A DNA stretch of 64,000 bases from Vibrio hannami (GCF_029589055.1 NZ_JARQZP010000002.1:26001-90000); one strand, 5' to 3'; shown: positions 30,539 through 39,950, counted from the stretch's first letter. The notes: a model not told the origin generated them from the sequence alone. Program-made: numbers and translations.

Positions 30539-31045
30539 TTAACAGCCGCTTGTTTCCGTTACGGACGCTGTTGCTTCTTCACCAGCATCAGTTCCTTCGG
30601 CTGCAGTATAAGTAACATAACAATTGGTAGCGATTACATCGTCAGCATCATCTAAGTCATCCGCAGCAAAAGTTGCTACTAATGTACCAGCAGTGTCGTC
30701 TGCGTCTGCGTCGTCAGAGTACGCTACCCATTGGTCTGTATCATCCAAACCAGTAACCGCAGCTACTATGCCATCTTCATCTGAAGTAGGGTAACCATAA
30801 TGTGTAGTAACACCACCAGCACTCTTATTTGCTGTTACACTATCAGTTTCTACACCATCTATAGCAGCTTTACCATAAACAATTCCCGCCGCTCCTTGCA
30901 TAGCACCTACTAATCCCTGCAATGACGCTTCACGAGCATCAGATTGCAAATTCAAAAACCTCGGCGCAGCTGTTACCGCTAAAATACCAAGGATAACAAT
31001 CACTACCACCAGCTCAATAAGGGTGAAACCACCTTGTCTTCTCAT
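30539..31045 (-). CDS. mshA: MshA, MSHA major pilin
   Basis: MshA is the main structural subunit of the mannose-sensitive haemagglutinin pilus, used in surface and chitin attachment. The 168-residue prepilin has leader MRRQGG and the canonical helix [24 protein letters not shown], with glutamate 5. The globular domain is unusually acidic (the stretch [12 protein letters not shown] and DDLDDADD) and has two cysteines (TNCYVTY and the terminal TSGC) likely to form the C-terminal disulfide. It has its own promoter in the 178-base upstream gap. A proper Shine-Dalgarno GAGAG precedes the ATG. Confidence 0.96.
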   Translation of the reverse strand: MRRQGGFTLIELVVVIVILGILAVTAAPRFLNLQSDAREASLQGLVGAMQGAAGIVYGKAAIDGVETDSVTANKSAGGVTTHYGYPTSDEDGIVAAVTGLDDTDQWVAYSDDADADDTAGTLVATFAADDLDDADDVIATNCYVTYTAAEGTDAGEEATASVTETSGC

Positions 31046-31130
31046 AATGTTACTCTCTTAATTATTGACTCTATGAATATGAATGCACAACCACCGATGG
31101 CGATTAATTAACTATTTGTATATTCAGCAA

Positions 31131-31172
31131 TTATAATGAAATTCATTATAAAAAGATGAATATATTTAGCAA
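31131..31172 (-). promoter_or_regulatory. mshA sigma-70 promoter overlapped by a perfect inverted repeat
   Basis: Read on the minus strand, TTGCTA (31172-31167) and TATAAT (31150-31145) are separated by 16 bases, a strong sigma-70 promoter about 100 bases upstream of the mshA ATG. The -10 box lies inside a perfect 10-bp inverted repeat, TTATAATGAA and TTCATTATAA, around one base (31131-31151). Such a palindrome over a -10 box is a typical repressor operator position. The regulator is unknown. Confidence 0.7.
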
Positions 31173-31223
31173 TAAGTCTTAACAATAATTTTAATAAACT
31201 TATCAGCTAAATTTTTACTAATT

Positions 31224-31760
31224 TTACTGCAGCGAAACCGTTACCCTTCCAGTCGTAATATCGTAAGTAAAGTAGTGTCCCGTTGTTCCTTCTAACTGGG
31301 TATATTGACATTCACCACTGCCAGTTGCTTCAGCGGAATAACTGGTATCACTTGTTGTACTGCCCGATACTTCCACCTGAGGTGGATTCTGCAATAGCTC
31401 ATCCATTAAATCCCGGCAATCAGTACTAGTTACAGAGGAGTCTGAAGCGGTTCCATCATCCAACGCTATAGGGTAACCATCCCTGAAACCAGAGTTCGAA
31501 GAGCTTGTCAGCAAGAAGTCAGTTCCATCATAATCAACAGAATTGTCACCACTTACATTCGTTGGCCTTGCCTCAGCCTCCCACTGTGCCCTTGCAGAAA
31601 GAACTGCAGTAGCAAAGCCCCCCGCAACACCTTCTATACTGGCTTTTTTTGCCTCATCCGTAACATCTAAAAACTTTGGTAACGCAGCTACAGCAAGCAG
31701 TCCTACTATTACGATAACAACAACCAGTTCAACTAATGTGAAACCTGACGTTTTTTTCAT
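31224..31760 (-). CDS. mshB: MshB, MSHA pilin-like protein
   Basis: MshB is a prepilin of the MSHA locus, related to MshA. The 178-residue protein has leader MKKTSG and helix [21 protein letters not shown], followed by a serine- and threonine-rich globular domain with cysteines in TDCRDL and GECQYT. It probably serves as a minor pilin or initiator. It lies 48 bases after mshF and 178 bases before mshA, in the conserved mshF-B-A order. Confidence 0.94.
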   Translation of the reverse strand: MKKTSGFTLVELVVVIVIVGLLAVAALPKFLDVTDEAKKASIEGVAGGFATAVLSARAQWEAEARPTNVSGDNSVDYDGTDFLLTSSSNSGFRDGYPIALDDGTASDSSVTSTDCRDLMDELLQNPPQVEVSGSTTSDTSYSAEATGSGECQYTQLEGTTGHYFTYDITTGRVTVSLQ

Positions 31761-31808
31761 ACTATTTGACCTTAAACGTTTTGTTTTTACTTCGAAGCGC
31801 CTGCTTCT

Positions 31809-32249
31809 TTAACTCTTAATCTCTACCGAAAACTGTTCACCTTCAAGTGTGACCACAATTTTCCTTCGTTCTGTAAATATATATCGACACTGGTAGCCGT
31901 TTTCTAAAGATGCATCTTCTATGGCAAAATAGCGATACCCCAAAACATCCTGTTCAGGATGCAGTAAACGGAACCATTGTCCGCAATCCGGCTGAGACTC
32001 ACTTCCAGGTAACACCCAGCCATATTGGTTAAAGTTAACTTGTTGATCTTCTATAACCGAAGATTCAGGATACTTACGTACAATCCAAACCTGTCGATAA
32101 TGATTTGCCCAGTCCAGCATTCTTCGCTTTGCGACGGAATAGGCCGTTAACTCCGCTTCAGGCTCAACCTTGTTCCAGTAGAAGAGAAAAGCAAAGATCA
32201 GCAACAACACAACTAATAACCATACTGCAAATCTTGGCTTAAGACTCAT
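31809..32249 (-). CDS. mshF: MshF, MSHA biogenesis protein
   Basis: This 146-residue protein has one N-terminal membrane helix (about residues 7-24, FAVWLLVVLLLIFAFLFYW) and a small periplasmic domain with two cysteines (QPDCGQW and YQCRYIF). MshF is a conserved but poorly characterised inner-membrane component of the MSHA system. The call rests on the position between mshG and mshB and on its size and topology. The start lies 1 base after the mshG stop. Confidence 0.88.
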   Translation of the reverse strand: MSLKPRFAVWLLVVLLLIFAFLFYWNKVEPEAELTAYSVAKRRMLDWANHYRQVWIVRKYPESSVIEDQQVNFNQYGWVLPGSESQPDCGQWFRLLHPEQDVLGYRYFAIEDASLENGYQCRYIFTERRKIVVTLEGEQFSVEIKS

Positions 32250-32250
32250 T

Positions 32251-33474
32251 TTAACCCTTTATCACATCCAGCATTCCCCACATAGGCAGGAAGATACCCA
32301 ATGCTAGAACAAGAACCATACTCGCTACGATAACAAGAAGAATAGGTTCAATTCTCGCAGTTAGCGTTTTTAAGTCATAATCCACTTCGCGTTCATAGAA
32401 GTCTGCTACTTCCATCAATAACTCATCGATACGACCCGTTTCTTCCCCGACAGCAATCATCTGAATAACCAGAGGCGTAAAGATCCCCGAATTGATCGCC
32501 GTTGCCGAAACGCTTCCCCCCGCCTCAATCGCACTTTTCATCTCTAGCAATCTAAGCTCGAGGTACTTGTTGCCCATTGACTCGGCAGAAAGTGCTATCG
32601 ACTGGTTTAACGGAACACCAGAACGTAACATCAAAGCAAAAGTTCTGGAGAATCGTCCTAACTGGGCACGATTAACAATATCGCCAACTATCGGCATTCT
32701 TAACCGGAACTTATCCCATTGCTCTCTGCCTGCCACACCGGCAATCCAAACCTTAAATCCGATAAAACTGGCTGCTATCGCTACTAACATAAAAGGCCAG
32801 TAAGCCACAAAAAATTCGGATGTTGTAATCAAAATTCGCGTTGGTAAGGGTAGTTCCACACCAAAACGACCAAACATAGAGGCGAACTGCGGGATCACCA
32901 TTATGTTCAATACAAACAAAGCTCCAACAACAAACGTAATTACAAATGTTGGATAACGCATTGCTGTTTTAATACGTTTACGGGTTTCAACCTCTTGCTC
33001 ATAGTACTGACTTAACTGCAGCAGTACTTCATCCAGGCGACCCGTGTTTTCCCCCACATTGACCATAGAAACAAACAGCGGGCTAAAAACCTTAGAGTGC
33101 ATTTTCATTGACGCAGACAGGCTTCGGCCATTTGTCAGCTCCGCACCTACCTCTTCAAGTGCTTGCTTCAAATGCTTATTTGTACTGTTTACTGTCAGAC
33201 CTTTTATCGCCCTCAGCAGTGGCACACCAGCTTTTGTCAGGCTGTACATCTGGCGGCAAAATATCACCAGGGCTTCAAGAGGAATGCTGGGTGTAAGGTA
33301 CCTTGCCAGATCAAAATCAAACGCAGACCCAGCTTGGGATACCGGAATTATAGACGTAGGTATAATTCCTTTATTGATCAGGGATTCTGCAGCCAACTCT
33401 TCGGTAGCAGCATCCACTACTCCTGCCGATTTACTGCCATCTGAACTTCTACCCTGATACTTAAAATTTGGCAT
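32251..33474 (-). CDS. mshG: MshG, MSHA inner-membrane platform protein
   Basis: MshG is the PilC/GspF-type platform protein that transmits ATPase motion to pilin polymerisation. The 407-residue protein has two tandem GspF domains (about 70-193 and 273-395) with the repeated pattern FxRQMYSLTKAGVPLL and FALMLRSGVPLN, and about three membrane helices. Its N-terminus (PNFKYQGRSSDGSKSAGVVDA) matches the family. It lies 9 bases after mshE. Confidence 0.95.
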   Translation of the reverse strand: MPNFKYQGRSSDGSKSAGVVDAATEELAAESLINKGIIPTSIIPVSQAGSAFDFDLARYLTPSIPLEALVIFCRQMYSLTKAGVPLLRAIKGLTVNSTNKHLKQALEEVGAELTNGRSLSASMKMHSKVFSPLFVSMVNVGENTGRLDEVLLQLSQYYEQEVETRKRIKTAMRYPTFVITFVVGALFVLNIMVIPQFASMFGRFGVELPLPTRILITTSEFFVAYWPFMLVAIAASFIGFKVWIAGVAGREQWDKFRLRMPIVGDIVNRAQLGRFSRTFALMLRSGVPLNQSIALSAESMGNKYLELRLLEMKSAIEAGGSVSATAINSGIFTPLVIQMIAVGEETGRIDELLMEVADFYEREVDYDLKTLTARIEPILLVIVASMVLVLALGIFLPMWGMLDVIKG

Positions 33475-33483
33475 CTTACTTCC

Positions 33484-35211
33484 TTACAGGTAAATCGGAT
33501 CGGTGTTACCCGACGAATCACCCTCACCAAGCGTCATCACCTCATCAATACTGATAACCCCCTGGAGTGCCAGCTCCATAGCGGAAGCCAGCAGTGGTTT
33601 GTATTCCTTTGCCTGACGAGCTTTTGTTGCAAAACCAACCGCATCATTTGCCCGCAGTGCATCCATCATATTGTCATCCAGCTCTAGGAACTCAAAAACA
33701 CCAATACGACCACGATACCCTGTCAGGTTACAGCGCTGACATCCTCTACCTTTGGTAAAGCTAGAACTAACCTGATTAGGGAACCGGCTTTCAATCCAAC
33801 TTCTCTTAGCACCATCAAACTCATCCGGTATACAGCAATCGGTACAGACTTTCCTAACCAAACGCTGTGCTAAAACCGCACGAACCGCACTAGCCACCAG
33901 ATAACCCGGAGCGCCCATATCCATCATCCGCAGCGCACTATCAACGGCATCATTGGTATGTAAGGTACTTAATACAAGGTGACCAGTAAGAGCGGCTCTC
34001 AAACCGATTTCCACCGTTTCCTGATCTCGCATCTCACCGACTAGAATAATATCAGGATCCTGACGTAGGAATGTTCTCAAAACAGTGGAGAAATCGAGGT
34101 CAATTTTGGGGTTAATCTGAACCTGGTTAACTCGTGATAGACGATATTCAACCGGATCTTCCGCTGTAATGATCTTCTTAGACGGTTCGTTAAGTTCCGA
34201 CAACGCGCCATAAAGCGTTGTGGTTTTACCAGAACCAGTAGGACCCGTAACAAGAATCATCCCATGAGGGCGTCGAAGCTGCCTTCTGAAACGCACTAAC
34301 AACTCATCAGGCAAACCAGATTCCTCTAGTTTCCTTACACCCGCTGACTGATTTAGCAAACGCATTACAACCGACTCACCGTGCTGAACTGGCATTGTCG
34401 ACATACGAATATCGATAGACTGACCTTTTACCCGGATATTGAAGCGACCATCCTGCGGAAGGCGCTTTTCAGAAATATCCAGATTAGCCATTAACTTAAG
34501 GCGCAAAACCAGAGCAGAAGCAATGTTCACTTCATTAAGTATGGTCTCGTGGAGTACACCATCAACACGCTGACGAAGCCGGAGAATACTCGCATCCGGC
34601 TCAATATGGATATCTGAAGCGCCAACCTGAACCGCATCTTCAAACAATGAGTTAATCAGTTTTACAACTGTAACCTCATCACTATCGGCCTCTTCAGTAA
34701 TACCAAAATCAAATGTCTCTGAGGACTGGTGCTCTGCTTGCAACTGCTCCGCAAATGAAGCGATCTCTTTTGTACGGCGGTAATAGCGGTCAAAGCTATC
34801 GACCAGTTGCCCTTCAGAAGCGATAACAAACTCAACCTGATATTGGGCTAAACGGCTTAATACTGTCTCCTGAGCACTAAGGTCAGCAGGGTCACTCATT
34901 GCAACCCTGACAACATCTCCATTTCGGCTTATGACCAGAGCACGTAGCCTGCGAGCATGTACTTCAGGAAGAAGCTGAACCGCATCAATATCGACATTTG
35001 CCAGAGCCAAATCGATAAGAGGGAGCGATAGCTGCTGAGACAGAAAGTCCAGCATTTGTCCTTCGGTAAGAAAGCCAAGCTGAATTAGAGTAGCACCGAG
35101 CTTGCGTCCGGTTTGCTTCTGAGCATGCAAGGCCGACTCTACCTGCTCTTCTGTAATGATGCCTTCTTCAACCAGTAGGTCACCAAGACGTTTTTTTAGC
35201 TTAATTTGCAT
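33484..35211 (-). CDS. mshE: MshE, c-di-GMP-responsive pilus extension ATPase
   Basis: MshE powers MSHA pilus extension. The 575-residue GspE/PilB-type ATPase has an N-terminal MshEN domain with two copies of the c-di-GMP-binding motif (about residues 8-31, RLGDLLVEEGIIT..., and 37-60, KLGATLIQLGFLT...), Walker A GPTGSGKTT at 323-331, the Asp box and Walker B (ILVGEMRD), the His box (LSTLHTND) and a zinc tetracysteine (CTDCC ... CQRC). The MshEN domain is known in V. cholerae to bind c-di-GMP, linking surface attachment to the second messenger. It overlaps mshN by 11 bases. Confidence 0.97.
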   Translation of the reverse strand: MQIKLKKRLGDLLVEEGIITEEQVESALHAQKQTGRKLGATLIQLGFLTEGQMLDFLSQQLSLPLIDLALANVDIDAVQLLPEVHARRLRALVISRNGDVVRVAMSDPADLSAQETVLSRLAQYQVEFVIASEGQLVDSFDRYYRRTKEIASFAEQLQAEHQSSETFDFGITEEADSDEVTVVKLINSLFEDAVQVGASDIHIEPDASILRLRQRVDGVLHETILNEVNIASALVLRLKLMANLDISEKRLPQDGRFNIRVKGQSIDIRMSTMPVQHGESVVMRLLNQSAGVRKLEESGLPDELLVRFRRQLRRPHGMILVTGPTGSGKTTTLYGALSELNEPSKKIITAEDPVEYRLSRVNQVQINPKIDLDFSTVLRTFLRQDPDIILVGEMRDQETVEIGLRAALTGHLVLSTLHTNDAVDSALRMMDMGAPGYLVASAVRAVLAQRLVRKVCTDCCIPDEFDGAKRSWIESRFPNQVSSSFTKGRGCQRCNLTGYRGRIGVFEFLELDDNMMDALRANDAVGFATKARQAKEYKPLLASAMELALQGVISIDEVMTLGEGDSSGNTDPIYL

Positions 35212-36466
35212 TCTTGTTTCCTACCAGATTATTCAGAAGCGATAAGCGATCACGTATAAAGGCTTGCGTGTTATTCGAAACACCAACTCTTGTCTGAGCC
35301 TGGGTGTATGAATAAATGGCTTCCTGATATTGCAACGCCCTCTCTTGTTGAATAGCTAACCCAAGCCACCAGCGACCATTATCACCCTCTTTGTTTACCA
35401 GCAGTTGATAAGTTTCCAGCGCAATATCGTTGATCTTAGCCTGTTGTGCTAACCCCGCCCTGAGAGATAAATAATCAATAGTCGGCGATTCTGGTAGATG
35501 TATTAGCGGGCTTAACGCGGCTTCTTGCTGCCCTTCCCGAACCAGAATCTTACTCAATGCTATCCGAAGCGACTGATTATCCTCATCCAGACGAATCCCC
35601 TGTCGTAATACATCTACAGATTTTCTGACATTCTGTTTGCCGTAATAGAGTGCAGCTAGCTTCCTTCGACTGTTGTCATCCGAGGGTTTGTATTTAAGTG
35701 CCTTTTCGTACTCTTTAATCGCCGTCTCCAGATCGTTGCTATCGAGTGCACGTTTGGCACGCTCAACAGCTTTCTGAGATATCTGCTCTGGTGTCAGCTC
35801 TACTTGTTTTACCTGTAACGACCCCGGCTCTGTCACTATTGTTTTTGGGTTACTGGCTACCTGTGCAACAGCAAATGGTTCTTCCTGAGTAACTTTCTTA
35901 GGTTTAGCTACCTCAGAAGCAGGCTCAGGTGCAGCCACTACTTTTTTCGGCTGCTTAGGCTTTGCTGCCGTTTCTGATTTTGCTGTTTTTTTACTTACTG
36001 GAGCTGGTTTACGCTCTTCTTTTTTAACAACTGCTTTCTTAACTGCCGGTTTCTGAGTTTGCTTTTCAACTTCATACACAGGGACAGCAGCATTCTGAGC
36101 AAGTTTAGTGGTAGGAGACTCAATCTCAACTTTTTCCGTTACCACTGGTTTTTTTGGTGCTACTGTTTTATTTGATGTCGCCGTTTTTTCTGGCACCACA
36201 TTTTGCTCTGTCAGTGGCACTTCAGGCACAGGTAATGGTTCCACTTCAACCGTAGTTTTTGCAGAAGCCACTCGCTCTGAATTGGAATCTTCTATCTGCG
36301 TAGATACAGCCCAGCCTCCCAAAGCCAAACTTAATGTAAAACCACCAATTGCCCACGCCAACTTCCCTGAGCGTTTTTGCTGAGGTATTTCTGCTCGCTT
36401 AAGTGTCGATGACTCACCATTTTCTTTCTTGGCTATATTGGTAAGTGCATTGTTTATAACACTCAT
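35201..36466 (-). CDS. mshN: MshN, TPR-containing MSHA biogenesis protein
   Basis: The 421-residue protein starts MSVINNALTNIAKKE, with one membrane helix (about residues 31-49, LAWAIGGFTLSLALGGWAV), then a long low-complexity linker rich in K, P, A, V and T (about 60-210), then tetratricopeptide-type repeats (about 225-415). Topology suggests a periplasmic TPR domain on a proline/lysine-rich spacer that could span peptidoglycan toward the secretin. The ATG at 36466 has Shine-Dalgarno GGAG and lies just after the mshM stop; a longer start at 36484 would lie inside mshM. Confidence 0.92.
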   Translation of the reverse strand: MSVINNALTNIAKKENGESSTLKRAEIPQQKRSGKLAWAIGGFTLSLALGGWAVSTQIEDSNSERVASAKTTVEVEPLPVPEVPLTEQNVVPEKTATSNKTVAPKKPVVTEKVEIESPTTKLAQNAAVPVYEVEKQTQKPAVKKAVVKKEERKPAPVSKKTAKSETAAKPKQPKKVVAAPEPASEVAKPKKVTQEEPFAVAQVASNPKTIVTEPGSLQVKQVELTPEQISQKAVERAKRALDSNDLETAIKEYEKALKYKPSDDNSRRKLAALYYGKQNVRKSVDVLRQGIRLDEDNQSLRIALSKILVREGQQEAALSPLIHLPESPTIDYLSLRAGLAQQAKINDIALETYQLLVNKEGDNGRWWLGLAIQQERALQYQEAIYSYTQAQTRVGVSNNTQAFIRDRLSLLNNLVGNKNAN

Positions 36467-36468
36467 GG

Positions 36469-37308
36469 CTAACTCCATCCCCAAAGGTAAGGGGTTTTAT
36501 ACTTCGGTTTTCGGGCATCATATGTATCTTGTAATGCATCGAAAAGGTGTTTGTTATTTACCTGAACGCTTCTGTCATTAAATGCCAGCAACAGCGATTT
36601 ATGGCATATCTGATTGATTAGCCTCGGGATGCCTCCGCTTGCCTTCCAGATCGATTTTTTGATACCGGAGCTAAAGATATCGTCTCTGGCACCGCAAACA
36701 TGAATCCTGTGGCTGATATAAGCATACGTTTCATCCAATGTAAGCGAGCGAAGCCCAGCATTAAAGGTGATGCGTTGTCTGAACTGGCGAAGATGATTAG
36801 CCTGTAAACGGATATCAAGTTCAGGCTGACCAAGAATAACCAACTGAAGCAGCTTACTATTTTCTGTCTCGAAATTGCCAAACAACCTTAGTGTTTCAAG
36901 CGCTTCATCGCTTAAAGCCTGAGCTTCGTCAATCAGAGCTACTGTAGATTTACCGGCTTTGTGATTCTCGAGCAAACGCATCTGAATCGCATCGACAACG
37001 GTTTCACCTTCCTGGACCTCAATCTTTAACTCTTTTGCTATCGCTTGTTTTAGTTCTTCCGCCGACAAAACCGGATTGGGTAGATAGACCAGCTCCACCT
37101 TATCCTTTAGCTCGTTTAACAGCATCCGGCAAACCATGGTCTTTCCCGTTCCAACCTCACCAGTAACCTTTATGACACCTTCCCCCATATCAATCGCAGA
37201 AAGCACAGTCTGGATTGCCTCGTAATGCGGAGGCAGGCCATGAAACAAACCTGTATTGGGGGTCAGGCTAAACGGAGCCTGAGTAAAGCTGAAAAATGTC
37301 TGATACAT
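36469..37308 (-). CDS. mshM: MshM, ExeA-like AAA ATPase of the MSHA system
   Basis: MshM resembles ExeA/GspA ATPases, which help secretin assembly through the cell wall. The 279-residue protein starts with the family N-terminus MYQTFFSFTQAPFSLTPN, and has Walker A GEVGTGKT (residues 50-57), Walker B STVALIDEAQ (121-130) and a C-terminal GGIPRLINQICHKSLL helix region. It lacks the C-terminal peptidoglycan-binding domain of ExeA, as expected for the short MshM form. It lies 2 bases after mshL and just before mshN. Confidence 0.94.
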   Translation of the reverse strand: MYQTFFSFTQAPFSLTPNTGLFHGLPPHYEAIQTVLSAIDMGEGVIKVTGEVGTGKTMVCRMLLNELKDKVELVYLPNPVLSAEELKQAIAKELKIEVQEGETVVDAIQMRLLENHKAGKSTVALIDEAQALSDEALETLRLFGNFETENSKLLQLVILGQPELDIRLQANHLRQFRQRITFNAGLRSLTLDETYAYISHRIHVCGARDDIFSSGIKKSIWKASGGIPRLINQICHKSLLLAFNDRSVQVNNKHLFDALQDTYDARKPKYKTPYLWGWS

Positions 37309-37310
37309 TT

Positions 37311-38954
37311 TTACTCCGAGTCAGGGAACCATTCTTGTAGTAAATCTCTGGAACGCTCAACTTCCTGCTGCCAGGTATGAACTCCGACAACTGTTGGTTT
37401 AAGCAGAATGACCAGCTCAGTCTTTTCCGTGTAGTTATTGATGTTTCTGAATAGGTTACCAAGCCCTGGGATATCACCCAGAAAAGGTACTTTAGATACC
37501 TGATTTTTGGTATTCGACTTCATCAAACCACCAATAACAACCACATCCCCATCTTTGGCTCTGATTACCGAGTCAGATTCGCGAACCGTACTGCTGGCAA
37601 AAGGAGCGTTCTCAAGGAAATCATAGTTTTTCTCTGTCACTTCAATAACGGCCGGGTGCACGTGAAGCAGTACATTCCCTTTATCGTCAATCTGCGGTGT
37701 AACATCCAAAGATATGCCCGAGAAGAATGGCGTCATGGTATATTCAGGATTGCTGATAACTGTATCGCCAACCTCTTCGTAGTTGTACTCCACTCCGGTC
37801 ACAAAATACTCATCCGTACCAACTTTAATCACCGCTTTCTGGTTGTTGGTCGCTGTAATACGTGGACTGGAAAGAATGTTCAGATCACCCTGTGTACCCA
37901 TAAAACTAAGCACGCCTTCAAAGCTACCGTCTGAAATGGTGATATTGGTTTGACCGCCTAATAATTCCCCAATTTCATTCATTCCAGGAAGCGTAGAAGA
38001 AACCGCTGTTCGGGCAATTGAAACATTGTCACCGAACGTCATGTTTGACCAGTTAATACCCTGCTGATAACCGTCACTCAAGGTTACTTCCAGAATCTTA
38101 GCCTCAAGAATAACCTGACGTTGCAGGCGCTCACTTGAAGCATTAAGGAATTGCTTTATTTCTCTAATCTCATCTGGATAAGCGCGCACCATTAACAAGC
38201 CCGCCTGAGGAGATACAACCACGCTTCTGCCATCTCCAGAGCCAATCAGTGAAGCCATTGAGGTCTGAAGTTGGTTCCAGAAATCACTCTCACTATTAGT
38301 CTCAATTGTTGTGCCGCCTGTAGTGGTAGAGTTATTCGACGAATTGTTATTATTGTTGTTGCGGTTGTTATTATTGTTCGAAGATGAGCTCGAACTGTTG
38401 GAGTTATTAGACGACGAATTGCTGTTATTATCATCGCGAGTCGTTACCGTACTAGTAGTGATTGAGGTAAGCGAGCGACCGTTTCGAGTGAACTGGATAT
38501 AATCCACAGGGATGGTTTCTGTTCTGATACCAGCCGGAAATACCTGCAGGATTTTGCCCGATTTAACAACGTCATAGCCGTACATGTTTTTTAGTACATC
38601 AAGCAGCTCATCAAGAGTGACATCTGAAAGGTTTAATGTGATGTTGCCTGATACATTGGGATGGATAACCGCACTATACTCAGTATCCTTAACAATACTG
38701 GCGAAAAACAGTTGAGCATCAACGTCTTTCGCCTGAACCCGAAAGCGTTTTAGTAACCTGTCGTTAATGCCATTTCCTGCATCTAAATCCGGCATTAGAT
38801 CAGCCTGCACCGATGCCGGTAAATCATCGAGAGCTCGACTATTTGCATTATTTACGGCTTCATTCAGAGCTTGCTTAGCTTCAACAGGATCTCTGTGTCC
38901 CATCGAGCAACCAACCAATGTAAAAATCAATAGACCAGTTAAAACTTTATGCAT
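37311..38954 (-). CDS. mshL: MshL, MSHA outer-membrane secretin
   Basis: MshL forms the outer-membrane channel through which the pilus emerges. The 547-residue protein is a lipoprotein (lipobox LVGC, cysteine at residue 16), followed by a secretin N-domain with VSGNITLNLSDVTLDELLDVL (in two motifs, about 100-121), an N/S-rich low-complexity segment (about 173-214), and the C-terminal secretin barrel with VVIGGLM and ELVILLKPTVV. The insertion in the N-domain region is encoded by a repetitive tract (plus-strand about 38313-38437). It lies 13 bases after mshK. Confidence 0.96.
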   Translation of the reverse strand: MHKVLTGLLIFTLVGCSMGHRDPVEAKQALNEAVNNANSRALDDLPASVQADLMPDLDAGNGINDRLLKRFRVQAKDVDAQLFFASIVKDTEYSAVIHPNVSGNITLNLSDVTLDELLDVLKNMYGYDVVKSGKILQVFPAGIRTETIPVDYIQFTRNGRSLTSITTSTVTTRDDNNSNSSSNNSNSSSSSSNNNNNRNNNNNNSSNNSTTTGGTTIETNSESDFWNQLQTSMASLIGSGDGRSVVVSPQAGLLMVRAYPDEIREIKQFLNASSERLQRQVILEAKILEVTLSDGYQQGINWSNMTFGDNVSIARTAVSSTLPGMNEIGELLGGQTNITISDGSFEGVLSFMGTQGDLNILSSPRITATNNQKAVIKVGTDEYFVTGVEYNYEEVGDTVISNPEYTMTPFFSGISLDVTPQIDDKGNVLLHVHPAVIEVTEKNYDFLENAPFASSTVRESDSVIRAKDGDVVVIGGLMKSNTKNQVSKVPFLGDIPGLGNLFRNINNYTEKTELVILLKPTVVGVHTWQQEVERSRDLLQEWFPDSE

Positions 38955-38967
38955 TGTTGTGAAACCT

Positions 38968-39312
38968 TTATTGCTTTATATCCAGAGGGAACATATTTAG
39001 CTCCCACTGTTTACCACTCCGGGTAACATCTACTTTTTCTGAAGTAATGTTTTTAATTCTATATCCACTGATAACTTCTCCACGATTGACAACTTTGTTG
39101 TTCACAATCGCGTAGCAGTTACTTTTTCTCTCTTCACAAACGATGCTTTGCAGTGAAGGAAGTGGGTAATTATTTTTTACCTTAGCCTGGTTATGAATTT
39201 TAGGCTTGGTCCAGTTCAAAGGAGCGGTAGGATCCTCTGCTGCACTAGCCGTTAACCTCAGTCCACAAAGAAGAAATATCAAACAAGACAAATCGAGCGC
39301 TTTTCTAACCAC
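38968..39312 (-). CDS. mshK: MshK, MSHA biogenesis protein
   Basis: MshK is a small periplasmic protein, probably PilP-like, that may link the inner-membrane MshI-MshJ complex to the secretin MshL. The 114-residue form starts with GTG at 39312 (VVRKALDLSCLIFLLCG), giving an N-terminal signal segment, then a short basic domain containing EDPTAPLNW. Shine-Dalgarno AGGAG is 7 bases upstream of this GTG; the TTG one codon earlier has only 4-base spacing. It overlaps the mshJ stop. Confidence 0.88.
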   Translation of the reverse strand: MVRKALDLSCLIFLLCGLRLTASAAEDPTAPLNWTKPKIHNQAKVKNNYPLPSLQSIVCEERKSNCYAIVNNKVVNRGEVISGYRIKNITSEKVDVTRSGKQWELNMFPLDIKQ

Positions 39313-39949
39313 CAATAAACTCCTGTCTTGTTCCTAATGTATACACTTCCAGAATCAATCTGGCTTGTGGATACTCTTCAACCTGATACTGAAACTTGCT
39401 CCAGTAATACTTTACGTCCATCGCTTCTAAAGATTTTAGGTAATCCTTAAGCTGAAAATAGGTTCCTGTGAGTTCTATTCTTACAGGATGAACATAGTAG
39501 TTTTCCATACCGGCATCTTCACCCGAAAGCACAGGACGAGCAGCCTGAGACTCCATTGAAACTAATTTTAACCCCTTACTGCCCGCTAGTACGTTCTGTA
39601 ATAGGTAAGCCATTTGTTCAGGAGATAACAAACTCTCTATTTTTTTGGAGAGTTCCTCAGATAATTTCTGGCTCTCTTCCATTAGTTGTTTTAGCTCTGT
39701 ATTCAGTTCTTTATCCGGATCCTGACGGAGCTTGTTTTTCATGCTCTGAATTTCACCTTTCAGAACAATAGCTTGATTTGAATCGGTTCGAATCCGGCTT
39801 TTCAGCGAATCACTGGTCTTGATGACAGGTTCAACAATGAACGTCAGCAATAAGAAAAACAACCCTACCGCACCACCAATCATCAATAGCCATTTTTCCC
39901 GCTGTGACAGTGCTAGGAACTTTTCGCTGTAACTATCCCAAGAGCCCAT
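39305..39949 (-). CDS. mshJ: MshJ, PilO-like inner-membrane protein
   Basis: MshJ resembles PilO/GspM: one N-terminal membrane helix (about residues 20-40, WLLMIGGAVGLFFLLLTFIV), a coiled coil (about 50-110, rich in K, E and L) and a small ferredoxin-like periplasmic domain. The ATG at 39949 (MGSWDSYSEKF, 214 residues) has Shine-Dalgarno GAGGGG 7 bases upstream, just after the mshI stop. A longer frame to 40003 has no family support. Together with MshI and MshK it probably forms the alignment subcomplex. Confidence 0.9.
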   Translation of the reverse strand: MGSWDSYSEKFLALSQREKWLLMIGGAVGLFFLLLTFIVEPVIKTSDSLKSRIRTDSNQAIVLKGEIQSMKNKLRQDPDKELNTELKQLMEESQKLSEELSKKIESLLSPEQMAYLLQNVLAGSKGLKLVSMESQAARPVLSGEDAGMENYYVHPVRIELTGTYFQLKDYLKSLEAMDVKYYWSKFQYQVEEYPQARLILEVYTLGTRQEFIGG

Positions 39950-39950
39950 A

